Both the position numbers and the translations under genes were made by a program. Of a DNA stretch of 43,759 nucleotides, positions 7,653 through 15,439 are shown piece by piece. The DNA is from Microbacterium capsulatum (GTDB lineage: Bacteria > Actinomycetota > Actinomycetes > Actinomycetales > Microbacteriaceae), in assembly GCF_030865425.1 (NCBI RefSeq), contig NZ_JAVFCB010000016.1, forward strand, positions 1-43,759, written 5' to 3'. Numbering within the stretch: position 1 is the stretch's first letter; the number at the start of each line of letters is the position of its first letter. The notes under the pieces were generated by a model. That model saw only the letters and a program-made list of their open reading frames with translations. It was not told the origin of the DNA and did not search any database.

Positions 7653-9103
7653 GCGGCGAGACGCGCGTGCACGATGCCGAGCGGCGCGGAGACGCGCTGC
7701 TCGGCATCGACGTGGGGACGAGCTCGGCGAAGGTCGTGGCGACGGATCTGCGCGGCAACCGCCTCGCGGACAAGTCGGTCCCCTACCCGACCCGGACCGA
7801 CGGATCCGGCGCCGAGCAGGACGCCCGGGACTGGTGGCGCGCCGTCGCCGAAGCCACGACCGCCGTCACCCTGGGCCTCACCGTGCGCGCCGTCGCCGTC
7901 ACATCCCAGGCCCCGACGTTCGTGCCGGTCGACGCTCTGGGCGAACCGACCGGACCGGCGCTGACCTGGCTCGATCGTCGCGCCGCCGTCGAGGCGCAGG
8001 AGATCCTCGCTCTCGCGCCCGGTTCCCGCAACGGCGCCGACCCCTTCTTCGGCACCGCCAAGTTCGCGTGGCTCTCGCGCCACCGCCCTGCCGAGCTCGA
8101 GGCCGCAGAGAGCGTCCTCGCGACGAACGGCTACATCGTCCGCCGGCTCACCGGCGTCTCGGTGCTCGACGACACCACCGCCTCGCTCATGCAGGGCTTC
8201 GACGAGGCCGTCGGCGACTTCTCCGCCCCCATCCGCGCCGCCGTGCCCGCGCTCGCACTGCTCCCCACGATCGTGCCCGCCGGCGCGATCGTGGGCGCCG
8301 TCAGCGCTGAAGCCTCCGCCGCGACAGGGATCCCCGCCGGTACGCCCGTCGCCGCCGGCGGCATCGACGCCATCGGATCCGCCCTCGAGGCCGGCGCACT
8401 CGCGCCCGGAGATCCGCTCGTCGACATGACCGGCTTCTCCAGCGTGACCATGCTCGCCGTCCCGCGCGGCACGGCGATCCCCGGCTTCATCCACTCCCGG
8501 CACTGTCTGCCCGACGTCGACCTGCTGATCACCGCGCAGGTCACCGCGGGCGCGACGATCGATTGGGTGAACTCCCTCGACCACGGACGCGACCTGCGCC
8601 AGGCGGATCAGATCCTCGCCCGCCCGCGTCCCGGACGGCTCACCATGGTGCCGAGCCTTGCCGGCGAGCGCACCCCCACCTGGAATGCAGCCGCACGCGG
8701 CATCGTCTCCGGAATCGATCTCACCGTCGACGGTATCGACCTCATGCTCGCCGCGATGGAGGGCAACGCCCTCGCACTCGCCCGCGACGTCGACGCGATG
8801 CGTGCGGCGGGGTTCGGGATCGACCGGCTGATCTCGACCGGTGGCGGGGCGTCTTCCGACGCTTGGCTGCAGATCAAGGCGGACGTGCTCGGCATCCCCG
8901 TGCTGCGTCCCGCGAGCGGACACGGCGCGGCCCAGGGTGCTGCGGGGCTCGCCGGCCTTGCGACGGGGCTCGTCGCGTCGATCGAAGGGCTCACCGGACT
9001 CGCCACCGAGATCGAAGCGGAGTTCGTCCCTGATCAGACCCGGCACACCGCCTACGCCGGGGCACGGAAGCGCTTCGAGGCCCTCGCCGCGTTCGAGGGC
9101 TGA
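7649..9103 (+). CDS. FGGY-family carbohydrate kinase (xylulokinase/rhamnulokinase-like)
   Basis: 484 residues from GTG 7649 in a GTGA overlap with the dehydrogenase. The N-terminal phosphate loop is LLGIDVGTSSAKVV (about residues 18-31). Central AVAVTSQAPTFVPVD and TWLDRRA, the catalytic-base region GGIDAIGS (Asp about 241), and the second ATP-binding signature STGGGASSDAWLQIKADVLG all match FGGY_N and FGGY_C. It would phosphorylate a ketose, deoxyketose or polyol brought in by the ABC system. If the aldolase at 1-1832 is its partner, the substrate would be L-rhamnulose or L-fuculose. No isomerase lies in the window to make that ketose. Last gene of the operon. Confidence 0.9.
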   Translation: MSGETRVHDAERRGDALLGIDVGTSSAKVVATDLRGNRLADKSVPYPTRTDGSGAEQDARDWWRAVAEATTAVTLGLTVRAVAVTSQAPTFVPVDALGEPTGPALTWLDRRAAVEAQEILALAPGSRNGADPFFGTAKFAWLSRHRPAELEAAESVLATNGYIVRRLTGVSVLDDTTASLMQGFDEAVGDFSAPIRAAVPALALLPTIVPAGAIVGAVSAEASAATGIPAGTPVAAGGIDAIGSALEAGALAPGDPLVDMTGFSSVTMLAVPRGTAIPGFIHSRHCLPDVDLLITAQVTAGATIDWVNSLDHGRDLRQADQILARPRPGRLTMVPSLAGERTPTWNAAARGIVSGIDLTVDGIDLMLAAMEGNALALARDVDAMRAAGFGIDRLISTGGGASSDAWLQIKADVLGIPVLRPASGHGAAQGAAGLAGLATGLVASIEGLTGLATEIEAEFVPDQTRHTAYAGARKRFEALAAFEG

Positions 9104-9271
9104 GCCCGCCGATCCTCGCAGCAGGCTGATTCAAACCCAAGCCCGGGGTCTCCTCTGCGGCGAGTCGTCGCGCTCGCCTCTCCGAGCGGTCGCACAGAGC
9201 CAGGGTATACGCTTTCCCACATGCGGGAGAAGGGATCGCGGACCGATCTGCCGCCCGGATCCGCTGCGCTG

Positions 9272-10375
9272 TCAGCGCCGCGACGCCCACGGGGTCGCGG
9301 CGGGAGCGGCGGCCGACTCGCGCACGACGACCCGGGTGCCGATGATGATCTCGCCGTCCGCGTGCCGGCCGAACGCGTCGTCGTCCTGGCTGAGCGCGAG
9401 GCGCACGCTCTCCCGGCCCATCTCCTCGAGCGGCACGTGCACGGTGGTCAGCTTGGGCGTGAGCTCGCTGGACTGCGGGATGTCGTCGTAGCCGACGAGG
9501 GAGATGTCCTCCGGCACGCGCACGCCCGCCGCGGTCATCGCGTCCAGCGCACCGGCGGCGACCAGATCGTTCGCGGCGAACACCGCGGTGACATCGAGCT
9601 TCGAGGCGAGGATCTCGCTCATCTCGGCGTGACCGAACCGGCGGCCGAACGCGCCCTGCCGGACGAGCTCCGTCGGCACGTCGAGGCCGCGCGACTGCAT
9701 GGCGCGGCGGTAGCCGGCCAGGCGCGCGACGCTCGTGGACAGACCGACCGGGCCGCCGAGGTACAGGATCCGCCGGTGCCCCAGCGAGATGAGGTGCTCG
9801 GTGACCGCGAACGCGCCGCCCTCGTTGTCGTATCCGACGATCTTGGTCGGCGCCTTGTCCCCCACCGAGGGCCGGCCGCAGAGCACGAGGGTGGATCCGA
9901 TCCCGGCCAGGGCACGGGCGCGCTCGGCCATCCGGCGGCGGGCCCCGGCGTCGTCGTAGGCGCCACCGACCACGATCACCGCGTCGGTGCGCTGGCTGAT
10001 CATCCGGTCGATGAGCTCGATCTCGCGATCGACGTCGCCCTGCGAGGCGGCCACGATGCAGAGCCGGCCGGTCGTGGACGCCTCCTGCTCGACGCCGCGA
10101 ACGATGTAGGAGAAGAACGGATCCACGAGGTCGTTGACGATGATCCCCACGCTGTGCGTGGCCGAGCTGGCCAGCGCCCTGGCGTGCGCGTTGGCCGTGT
10201 AGCCGAGGTCGTCGATGGCCCGCTTCACGGCGTCCTTGGTCGCCTGCGCGACGGGGTAGTTGCCGTTCAGCACGCGGGACACGGTGGCGGTGGACACCCC
10301 GGCGCGCTCGGCGACGTCGGTCATCGTCACGCTGTGACCGCCGCGCATCGTCGCACGCTCGCTCTGCGTCGTCAT
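9272..10375 (-). CDS. LacI-family transcriptional regulator
   Basis: 367 residues. The start is ATG 10375, preceded by GGGGAGGA on the minus strand; the frame stays open upstream, but the sequence there is not family-like. The HTH with hinge lies at about residues 15-65 (TMTDVAERAGVSTATVSRVLNGN, then YTANAHARALAS). The rest is the periplasmic-binding-like sensor domain (VGIIVNDLVDPFFSYIVRGVEQEA, FAANDLVAAGALDAM, VGYDDIPQS near the end). It lies behind the 2-hydroxyacid dehydrogenase on the same strand with a 70-base gap, and is the natural candidate to bind the paired palindromes at 11496-11511 and 11630-11645. Confidence 0.95.
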   Translation of the reverse strand: MTTQSERATMRGGHSVTMTDVAERAGVSTATVSRVLNGNYPVAQATKDAVKRAIDDLGYTANAHARALASSATHSVGIIVNDLVDPFFSYIVRGVEQEASTTGRLCIVAASQGDVDREIELIDRMISQRTDAVIVVGGAYDDAGARRRMAERARALAGIGSTLVLCGRPSVGDKAPTKIVGYDNEGGAFAVTEHLISLGHRRILYLGGPVGLSTSVARLAGYRRAMQSRGLDVPTELVRQGAFGRRFGHAEMSEILASKLDVTAVFAANDLVAAGALDAMTAAGVRVPEDISLVGYDDIPQSSELTPKLTTVHVPLEEMGRESVRLALSQDDDAFGRHADGEIIIGTRVVVRESAAAPAATPWASRR

Positions 10376-10445
10376 CGGGTCCTCCCCTTCCTCGGCTCGC
10401 AGCCCCGGCCGCGACTGCGCGTCATGCCCGGCTCGGGCGGTGTGA

Positions 10446-11468
10446 TCAGGCGGTGTACGCCAGCTCGTCGGCGAGCAGTTCGTGCACCAGCATCCCTCGA
10501 CCAACGTAGTGCTCCACCTCGCGCACGGCCGAGTCGCCCAGCCGGTGGATCTCGTTGCCGAGGGCGCCGGCGATGTGCGGGGTCAGCACCACGTTCGGCA
10601 GCGAGTACAGCGGCGAGTCGGCCGGCAGCGGCTCCGGATCCGTCACGTCGAGGTAGGCGTCCAGTCGCCCCGTCACGAGTTCCGCCGCAAGCGCGTCGGT
10701 GTCGATGAGGGCGCCGCGTGCCGTGTTGATCACCACCGCGCCGTCGTGCAGCAGGGCGAGCTCGCGGGCCGAGACGATGTGCCGGGTGTCGGGCGTGCTC
10801 GGGGCGTGCAGGCTGAGCACGTCGCTGCGCCGGCAGAGCTCCTCGAGCGACACGTGCTCGACGCCGAGGGCCGCGGCCTGGGCCGACGTGAGATACGGAT
10901 CGGCGACGAGGATCCGCGCCTGCAGCAGGGAGATCATCCGGATCACCTCGCGGCCGACCTTGGACGCGCCGAGGATGCCGATCGTGATGCCGTTCGTGCC
11001 GAGCGGCGGGAGACCGGCGACCGTGCGGTGGCGGCGGGTGGTGCGCAGCTGGTCGGCGAAGCGGCTGGCCCGCTTGAGGCCGAACACGATCGCGGCGAAC
11101 GTGAACTCGGCGACCGGGGTCGCGTTCGCGGCGGCGGCGGTGCTGACCCGGATGCCGCGGCGGAACGCCTCCGCGTCGAGGAAGGTCTTCACCGTGCCCG
11201 CGGTGTGCACGAGCGCCTTCAGCTGCGGGGCGAGATCGAGCACGTCGGCGTCGATGCGCGGCGCCCCCCAGCCGGTCACCATGACTGCGGCCTCGCGCAG
11301 GGCCTCGCGGGCCCCCGGCGCGTCGAAACCCGTGATCGGCACAGGACCGACGATGTCGACCACGCGGTGCAGACGGGCCAGCCCCTCCTCGGTGAACACC
11401 TCGGCGAACGACTCGTCCGACATCACGACCACTGCGCGCGGGCGGGGCGAAGGCAGCTCCATGTTCAC
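10446..11468 (-). CDS. D-isomer-specific 2-hydroxyacid dehydrogenase (second copy)
   Basis: 340 residues if started at GTG 11468, where AAAGGA lies five bases upstream; ATG 11462 (338 residues) is the alternative. NAD motif in TIGILGASKVG, catalytic Arg in NTARGA, acidic residue in DVTDPEPLP and His in LTPHIAG are all visible. It diverges strongly in sequence from the copy at 6591-7652, so it is not a recent duplicate. As first gene of the minus-strand LacI unit, divergent from the oligosaccharide transporter, it probably acts on a product of the imported glycan. Substrate unknown. Confidence 0.87.
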   Translation of the reverse strand: MNMELPSPRPRAVVVMSDESFAEVFTEEGLARLHRVVDIVGPVPITGFDAPGAREALREAAVMVTGWGAPRIDADVLDLAPQLKALVHTAGTVKTFLDAEAFRRGIRVSTAAAANATPVAEFTFAAIVFGLKRASRFADQLRTTRRHRTVAGLPPLGTNGITIGILGASKVGREVIRMISLLQARILVADPYLTSAQAAALGVEHVSLEELCRRSDVLSLHAPSTPDTRHIVSARELALLHDGAVVINTARGALIDTDALAAELVTGRLDAYLDVTDPEPLPADSPLYSLPNVVLTPHIAGALGNEIHRLGDSAVREVEHYVGRGMLVHELLADELAYTA

Positions 11469-11495
11469 GGCGATCCTTTCAGTTCTCACATCGCA

Positions 11496-11511
11496 TAGTA
11501 AGCGCATACTA
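11496..11511. promoter_or_regulatory. Palindromic LacI-type operator 1
   Basis: TAGTAAGCGCATACTA, an imperfect palindrome centred on CG as usual for LacI-family operators. Its right end supplies TAGTAT on the minus strand (11511-11506), a plausible -10 for the dehydrogenase at 11468. It differs at three positions from operator 2, 134 bp away. Confidence 0.75.
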
Positions 11512-11592
11512 CGACCGGTGTCCAGCGACAAACATCCGACCTCCAAGGAAATATGGCGTGAAATCAAGGGATGATGAGAATGGGATCGAGCG

Positions 11593-11621
11593 TTGACAGC
11601 CCTGGAGACGTGTTGTACGGT
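11593..11621 (+). promoter_or_regulatory. Sigma-70-type promoter of the oligosaccharide transporter operon
   Basis: TTGACA (11593-11598), 17-base spacer, TACGGT (11616-11621). The predicted transcription start is near 11628, directly before operator 2. Confidence 0.75.
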
Positions 11622-11629
11622 CGGACGAG

Positions 11630-11645
11630 TAGCAAGCGCTTACTA
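11630..11645. promoter_or_regulatory. Palindromic LacI-type operator 2
   Basis: TAGCAAGCGCTTACTA, two mismatched positions from a perfect palindrome. It lies just downstream of the predicted start of transcription, a classic position for a repressor blocking the promoter. Confidence 0.8.
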
Positions 11646-11704
11646 GCACTTGCCCCCCACGAACCGATGACGCTTCCCTCTCGCGTCGCATGCCGAGGTC
11701 AACG

Positions 11705-12757
11705 ATGAGCAGCTACAGCGAAGCCACCGCGCACCGCGCGCCGACACGGGTCGACGACGCCCCGAGCGCCGAAGCGCCGTCGAAGCCGCTGGCGGACGTC
11801 ACCGTGCCGAGCGCCGATCCCGTACCCGCGAAGAGGAAGCGCAGCCTCTGGGCGCGGATCAAGCGCGACCGCATGATGCTGCTGCTGATCGCTCCGGGCT
11901 TCCTCTACTTCGTGGTCTTCCACTGGCTGCCGCTGCCCGGCAACATCGTCGCCTTCGAGGACTACCAGCCCTATCTCGGCTTCATCGACAGCGCGTGGGT
12001 CGGCCTCGACAACTTCGTGAAGATCTTCGGGGATCCCACGTTCTGGCAGGCGCTGCGCAACACGCTCGTGATCACGGGCCTGCAGCTGGTGCTCTTCTTC
12101 CCGATCCCGATCGTCCTCGCGCTGCTGCTGAACAGCATCATGTCGGGCCGGATCCGCAAGTTCGTGCAGAGCGTCGTCTACCTGCCGCACTTCCTCGGCT
12201 GGGTCATCATCGTCTCGATCTTCGGGCAGGTGCTCGGCGCGACCGGCGTCGTGCCGCACCTCATGCAGGCGCTCGGGATGCAGCCGTTCCAGGCGATGAC
12301 CACCCCGTGGTTCTTCCCGTTCCTGGTCTCGATCCAGTCCGCCTGGAAGGACGCGGGCTGGGGGACGATCATCTTCCTCGCGGCCCTGATGAACATCGAC
12401 CAGGAGCTGTACGAGGCCGCCGCCGTCGACGGCGCAGGGCCGTGGCAGCGCATGCGGAAGATCACGATCCCCGGCATCATGCCCGTGATCATCCTGCTGC
12501 TGATCCTGAACCTCGGCAGCATCCTCTCCGTCGGGTTCGAGCAGATCGTCCTGCAGCGCGACAACGTCGGCGCCGGCGCGGGCGAGGTGCTCGACACCTG
12601 GGTCTACTTCAACGGCATCCAGAACGGACAGTGGGGCCCCGCCGCCGCGGTCGGCCTGGTCAAGGGCGTCGTCGGGCTCGCGCTCGTCCTCGGCGCCAAC
12701 AAGGTCGCTCATCTGTTCGGCCAGGAAGGCGTGTACTCCAGTGACAACAACAAGTGA
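11705..12757 (+). CDS. Oligosaccharide ABC transporter permease (CUT1, LplB/YtePlike)
   Basis: 350 residues. ATG 11705 is chosen over ATG 11690 because GAGG (11695-11698) sits six bases upstream. A ~55-residue cytosolic N-terminus rich in Ala/Pro/Lys is followed by six helices starting MMLLLIAPGFLYFVVF. The EAA loop for contact with the ATPase reads EAAAVDGAGPWQRMRKITIPGI (split by the helix). Strong likeness to permeases of polysaccharide and oligogalacturonide/rhamnogalacturonan uptake systems. No ATPase is encoded here; CUT1 systems often share an MsmX/MsiK-type ATPase located elsewhere. Overlaps the next permease by 17 bases. Confidence 0.93.
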   Translation: MSSYSEATAHRAPTRVDDAPSAEAPSKPLADVTVPSADPVPAKRKRSLWARIKRDRMMLLLIAPGFLYFVVFHWLPLPGNIVAFEDYQPYLGFIDSAWVGLDNFVKIFGDPTFWQALRNTLVITGLQLVLFFPIPIVLALLLNSIMSGRIRKFVQSVVYLPHFLGWVIIVSIFGQVLGATGVVPHLMQALGMQPFQAMTTPWFFPFLVSIQSAWKDAGWGTIIFLAALMNIDQELYEAAAVDGAGPWQRMRKITIPGIMPVIILLLILNLGSILSVGFEQIVLQRDNVGAGAGEVLDTWVYFNGIQNGQWGPAAAVGLVKGVVGLALVLGANKVAHLFGQEGVYSSDNNK

Positions 12758-13697
12758 CCTCGAGCTGACCACCCGCGCGGTGAGCATGCCCAGGAGCAGG
12801 CGTCAGGCGCGCCGGGTCGAGTCCCTCCGCCCCGCCTGGATGGAGAAGCCCACCCCGCTCAGCCGGGCCGGCAAGGCGATCGTGATCACGATCATCTGCA
12901 TCCTGACGATCTATCCGTTCCTCACGGTGCTCTCCACGAGCCTGTCCGACAGCACCGACATCGCCAACGCGAACGGCCTGGTGCTGTTCCCCCTGCACCC
13001 GACCTTCGCCGCCTACGAGACGATCTTCGCGGGCGGGGTGGTCACCGCCGCCCTGGTCCGCAGCATCCTGATCACCGCGATCGGCACGCTGTGCTCCCTC
13101 GCCGCGACCGTGGGCATGGCGTACGGGCTCTCCCGCCGCGACCTCGCCTTCGGCAAGTTCATCCTGCTCACCGCGCTGTTCACGATGCTGTTCACCCCCG
13201 GCATCATCCCGAGCTTCCTCATGGTCAAGCAGCTCGGCCTGCTCGGCAGCTACGCGGCTCTGGTGCTGCCCACCCTCATCTCGGCGTTCAACCTGGTCGT
13301 GGTCCGCTCGTTCTTCATGGGCCTGCCGCAGGAGCTCTTCGAGGCGGCCAGGATCGACGGGGCCGGCGACTTCCGGATCCTCGTGAAGATCGTGCTCCCG
13401 CTCTCCAAGGGCGTGCTCGCCGTCGTCGGGCTCTTCTACGCCGTCGCGTACTGGAACGCGTTCTTCAACGCGATGCTCTACCTCAAGGCCGAGCAGTGGC
13501 CGCTGTCGATGATCCTGCGCCAGTACGTGCTGCTCGGGTCGCCCCTCGACACCGCCTCGGCCGGAGAGATCTCGGCACCGTCGCAGGCCATCCAGATGGC
13601 GGTCGTCGTGATCAGCGTCGTGCCGATCCTGCTCGTCTACCCGTTCCTGCAGAAGTACTTCACCAAGGGCGTCCTCACCGGCGCCGTCAAGGGCTGA
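12741..13697 (+). CDS. Oligosaccharide ABC transporter permease (CUT1, LplC/YtcP-like)
   Basis: 318 residues from GTG 12741, overlapping the upstream permease. Six helices beginning IVITIICILTIYPFLTVL. The EAA motif is EAARIDGAGDFRILVKIVLPLS; the stretch ALFTMLFTPGIIPSFLMVKQLG is characteristic of the second permease of this transporter subfamily. It forms a heterodimer with the preceding permease and a channel for oligosaccharides delivered by the lipoprotein encoded next. Confidence 0.94.
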   Translation: MTTTSDLELTTRAVSMPRSRRQARRVESLRPAWMEKPTPLSRAGKAIVITIICILTIYPFLTVLSTSLSDSTDIANANGLVLFPLHPTFAAYETIFAGGVVTAALVRSILITAIGTLCSLAATVGMAYGLSRRDLAFGKFILLTALFTMLFTPGIIPSFLMVKQLGLLGSYAALVLPTLISAFNLVVVRSFFMGLPQELFEAARIDGAGDFRILVKIVLPLSKGVLAVVGLFYAVAYWNAFFNAMLYLKAEQWPLSMILRQYVLLGSPLDTASAGEISAPSQAIQMAVVVISVVPILLVYPFLQKYFTKGVLTGAVKG

Positions 13698-13745
13698 CCG
13701 CCCGCTCCCCCGCACCACCAATCCACCCACAGAAAGGAGCCCATC

Positions 13746-15407
13746 GTGGCTCTTGAGACGAACCGGCGGACCTTCCTGTCCTACGCCGCCCTCAGCGCAC
13801 TGGCCGTCGTGGCCACCGGCACCCTGGCCGGCTGCGGCACGCAGACCAAGCTGACGGCGTCGGCGGCCTCCACCTCGGTGCTGCCGAAGTTCACCGCGAT
13901 CAAGGGGGTCGCCGCCGACCTCCCCGGCACCGCCGACGGCGTGCCCGCGGCGTTCTTCAACTACCCGGCCAAGCCGTTCCGCTCGGTGCCGTCCCCGTTC
14001 ATGAACGGGAAGAAGGTCACCGCGATCACCAACATCTTCGGCCCGCCGCCCACCGCGGCCGACTCCAACCCGGCCACCCAGGCGATCTTCAAGCGCCTCG
14101 GCGGCACGGTCGACATCACCGCCGTGTCCAGCGACGACTTCGACACCAAGCTGAACACCGTGATCGCGGGCGGCGACCTGCCCGACCTCATGCTCAACGA
14201 CGGTGCGGCGATCGCCGACATCATCGGCTTCCTGCAGTCCTCCTGCCAGGACCTCACGCCCTTCCTCGCCGGCGACAAGGTCAAGGACTACCCGAACCTC
14301 GCGAACATCCCGCAGGCGTTCTGGAAGCCGGCCGTGCAGAACGGCAAGCTCTACGGCATCCCGATCCCGCGCGGCATGACCGGCGGATCCGGCTTCATCA
14401 ACCAGACGTTCTTCGAGGCCGCGGGCGTCAAGGACACGTCGACGATCAAGAGCTCCGACGATTACCTCGCCCTCGCCAAGCAGCTCACCGGCGGCAACCG
14501 CTGGGCCCTCGGCAGCACCAAGTTCGGCCTCATCCCGTTCCACCACATCTTCCACGTGCCGTACAACTGGACCCAGAAGAACGGCAAGCTGGTCAAGGAC
14601 ATCGAGACCCCCGAGTACCTCGAGGCGATCAGCTTCGTGCAGAAGCTGTACGCCGCCGGCTGCTACGCGCCGGGCAGCGAGGGCTGGACCAAGTCCCAGA
14701 TGTCGAACGCGTTCATCTCCGGCCAGGTCGCGCAGATCTACGACGGGCTGCCGGCCTTCGGCAAGCCGGGCGGCTACCAGCAGACGGTTCCCGCGGCGAA
14801 CCCCGCCAACAAGGTGACGCCGTTCATCCCGTTCAGCGCCACGGGCGGCAAGGCGTCGGTGTGGCTCGACAACATCGACTTCGCGTGGACCATGGTGAAG
14901 AAGGGCAGCGCCGACCACATCAAGCTCGTGCTGCAGGTCGCCAACTTCATGGCCGCCCCGTTCGGCAGCGAGGAGTACCTGCTGATGAACTACGGTGCCG
15001 CCGACGCCGACTACAAGCTCGACGGCAAGGGCAACCCGATCCCGACGCCGCAGGCCGCGCTCGACACCGCGACGCCGTGGAAGTACCTGGCCGCCGGCCC
15101 CAACACGCTCTACTCGCCGCAGTTCCCGGACGCGATCAAGGTGCTGCACGACGCGTATCTGAAGCTCGTCCCGCTCGGCGTGGCCGATCCGACGCAGGGC
15201 ATGTTCAGCCCGACGAACGCGAAGCAGGGCCTCACGATCATGAAGCCCGTGAGCGATGCGGTGACCAACTTCATCGCCGGACGCGGTTCGCTGAACGACG
15301 TGAGGAGCGCGATCACCAACTGGAAGAGCGCGGGCGGCGACGCCATCCGTGCCGAGTACCAGAAGGCGCTCAGCGGCGCGACGCCGAGCCCATCCCCGTC
15401 CGCCTGA
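13746..15407 (+). CDS. Oligosaccharide-binding lipoprotein, Tat-type signal
   Basis: 553 residues from GTG 13746, with AAAGGAG seven bases upstream. The N-terminus has a twin-arginine motif (NRRTFLS, Arg7-Arg8) and a lipobox ending LAGC (Cys30), so it is probably exported folded by Tat and lipid-anchored. The mature protein is a large type 1/LipO-like solute-binding protein (KLNTVIAGGDLPDLMLND, AISFVQKLYAAGCYAPGSE). The size, about 120 residues longer than maltose-binding proteins, is usual for partners of LplB/LplC-type permeases that take up long oligosaccharides. Third gene of the LacI-controlled operon. Confidence 0.92.
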   Translation: MALETNRRTFLSYAALSALAVVATGTLAGCGTQTKLTASAASTSVLPKFTAIKGVAADLPGTADGVPAAFFNYPAKPFRSVPSPFMNGKKVTAITNIFGPPPTAADSNPATQAIFKRLGGTVDITAVSSDDFDTKLNTVIAGGDLPDLMLNDGAAIADIIGFLQSSCQDLTPFLAGDKVKDYPNLANIPQAFWKPAVQNGKLYGIPIPRGMTGGSGFINQTFFEAAGVKDTSTIKSSDDYLALAKQLTGGNRWALGSTKFGLIPFHHIFHVPYNWTQKNGKLVKDIETPEYLEAISFVQKLYAAGCYAPGSEGWTKSQMSNAFISGQVAQIYDGLPAFGKPGGYQQTVPAANPANKVTPFIPFSATGGKASVWLDNIDFAWTMVKKGSADHIKLVLQVANFMAAPFGSEEYLLMNYGAADADYKLDGKGNPIPTPQAALDTATPWKYLAAGPNTLYSPQFPDAIKVLHDAYLKLVPLGVADPTQGMFSPTNAKQGLTIMKPVSDAVTNFIAGRGSLNDVRSAITNWKSAGGDAIRAEYQKALSGATPSPSPSA

Positions 15408-15439
15408 CGACACCGGAGAACAAGAACGTGGGAGAGCTC

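Noticed and set aside
9104..9271. Possible terminator between the kinase and LacI genes
   Set aside because: Only a weak imperfect stem around TCCCACATGCGGGA was found; not enough to call.
12660..15413. Open frame of about 900 codons on the minus strand opposite permease and binding-protein genes
   Set aside because: Composition of an antisense shadow; the plus strand has ribosome sites, signal peptide and family motifs.
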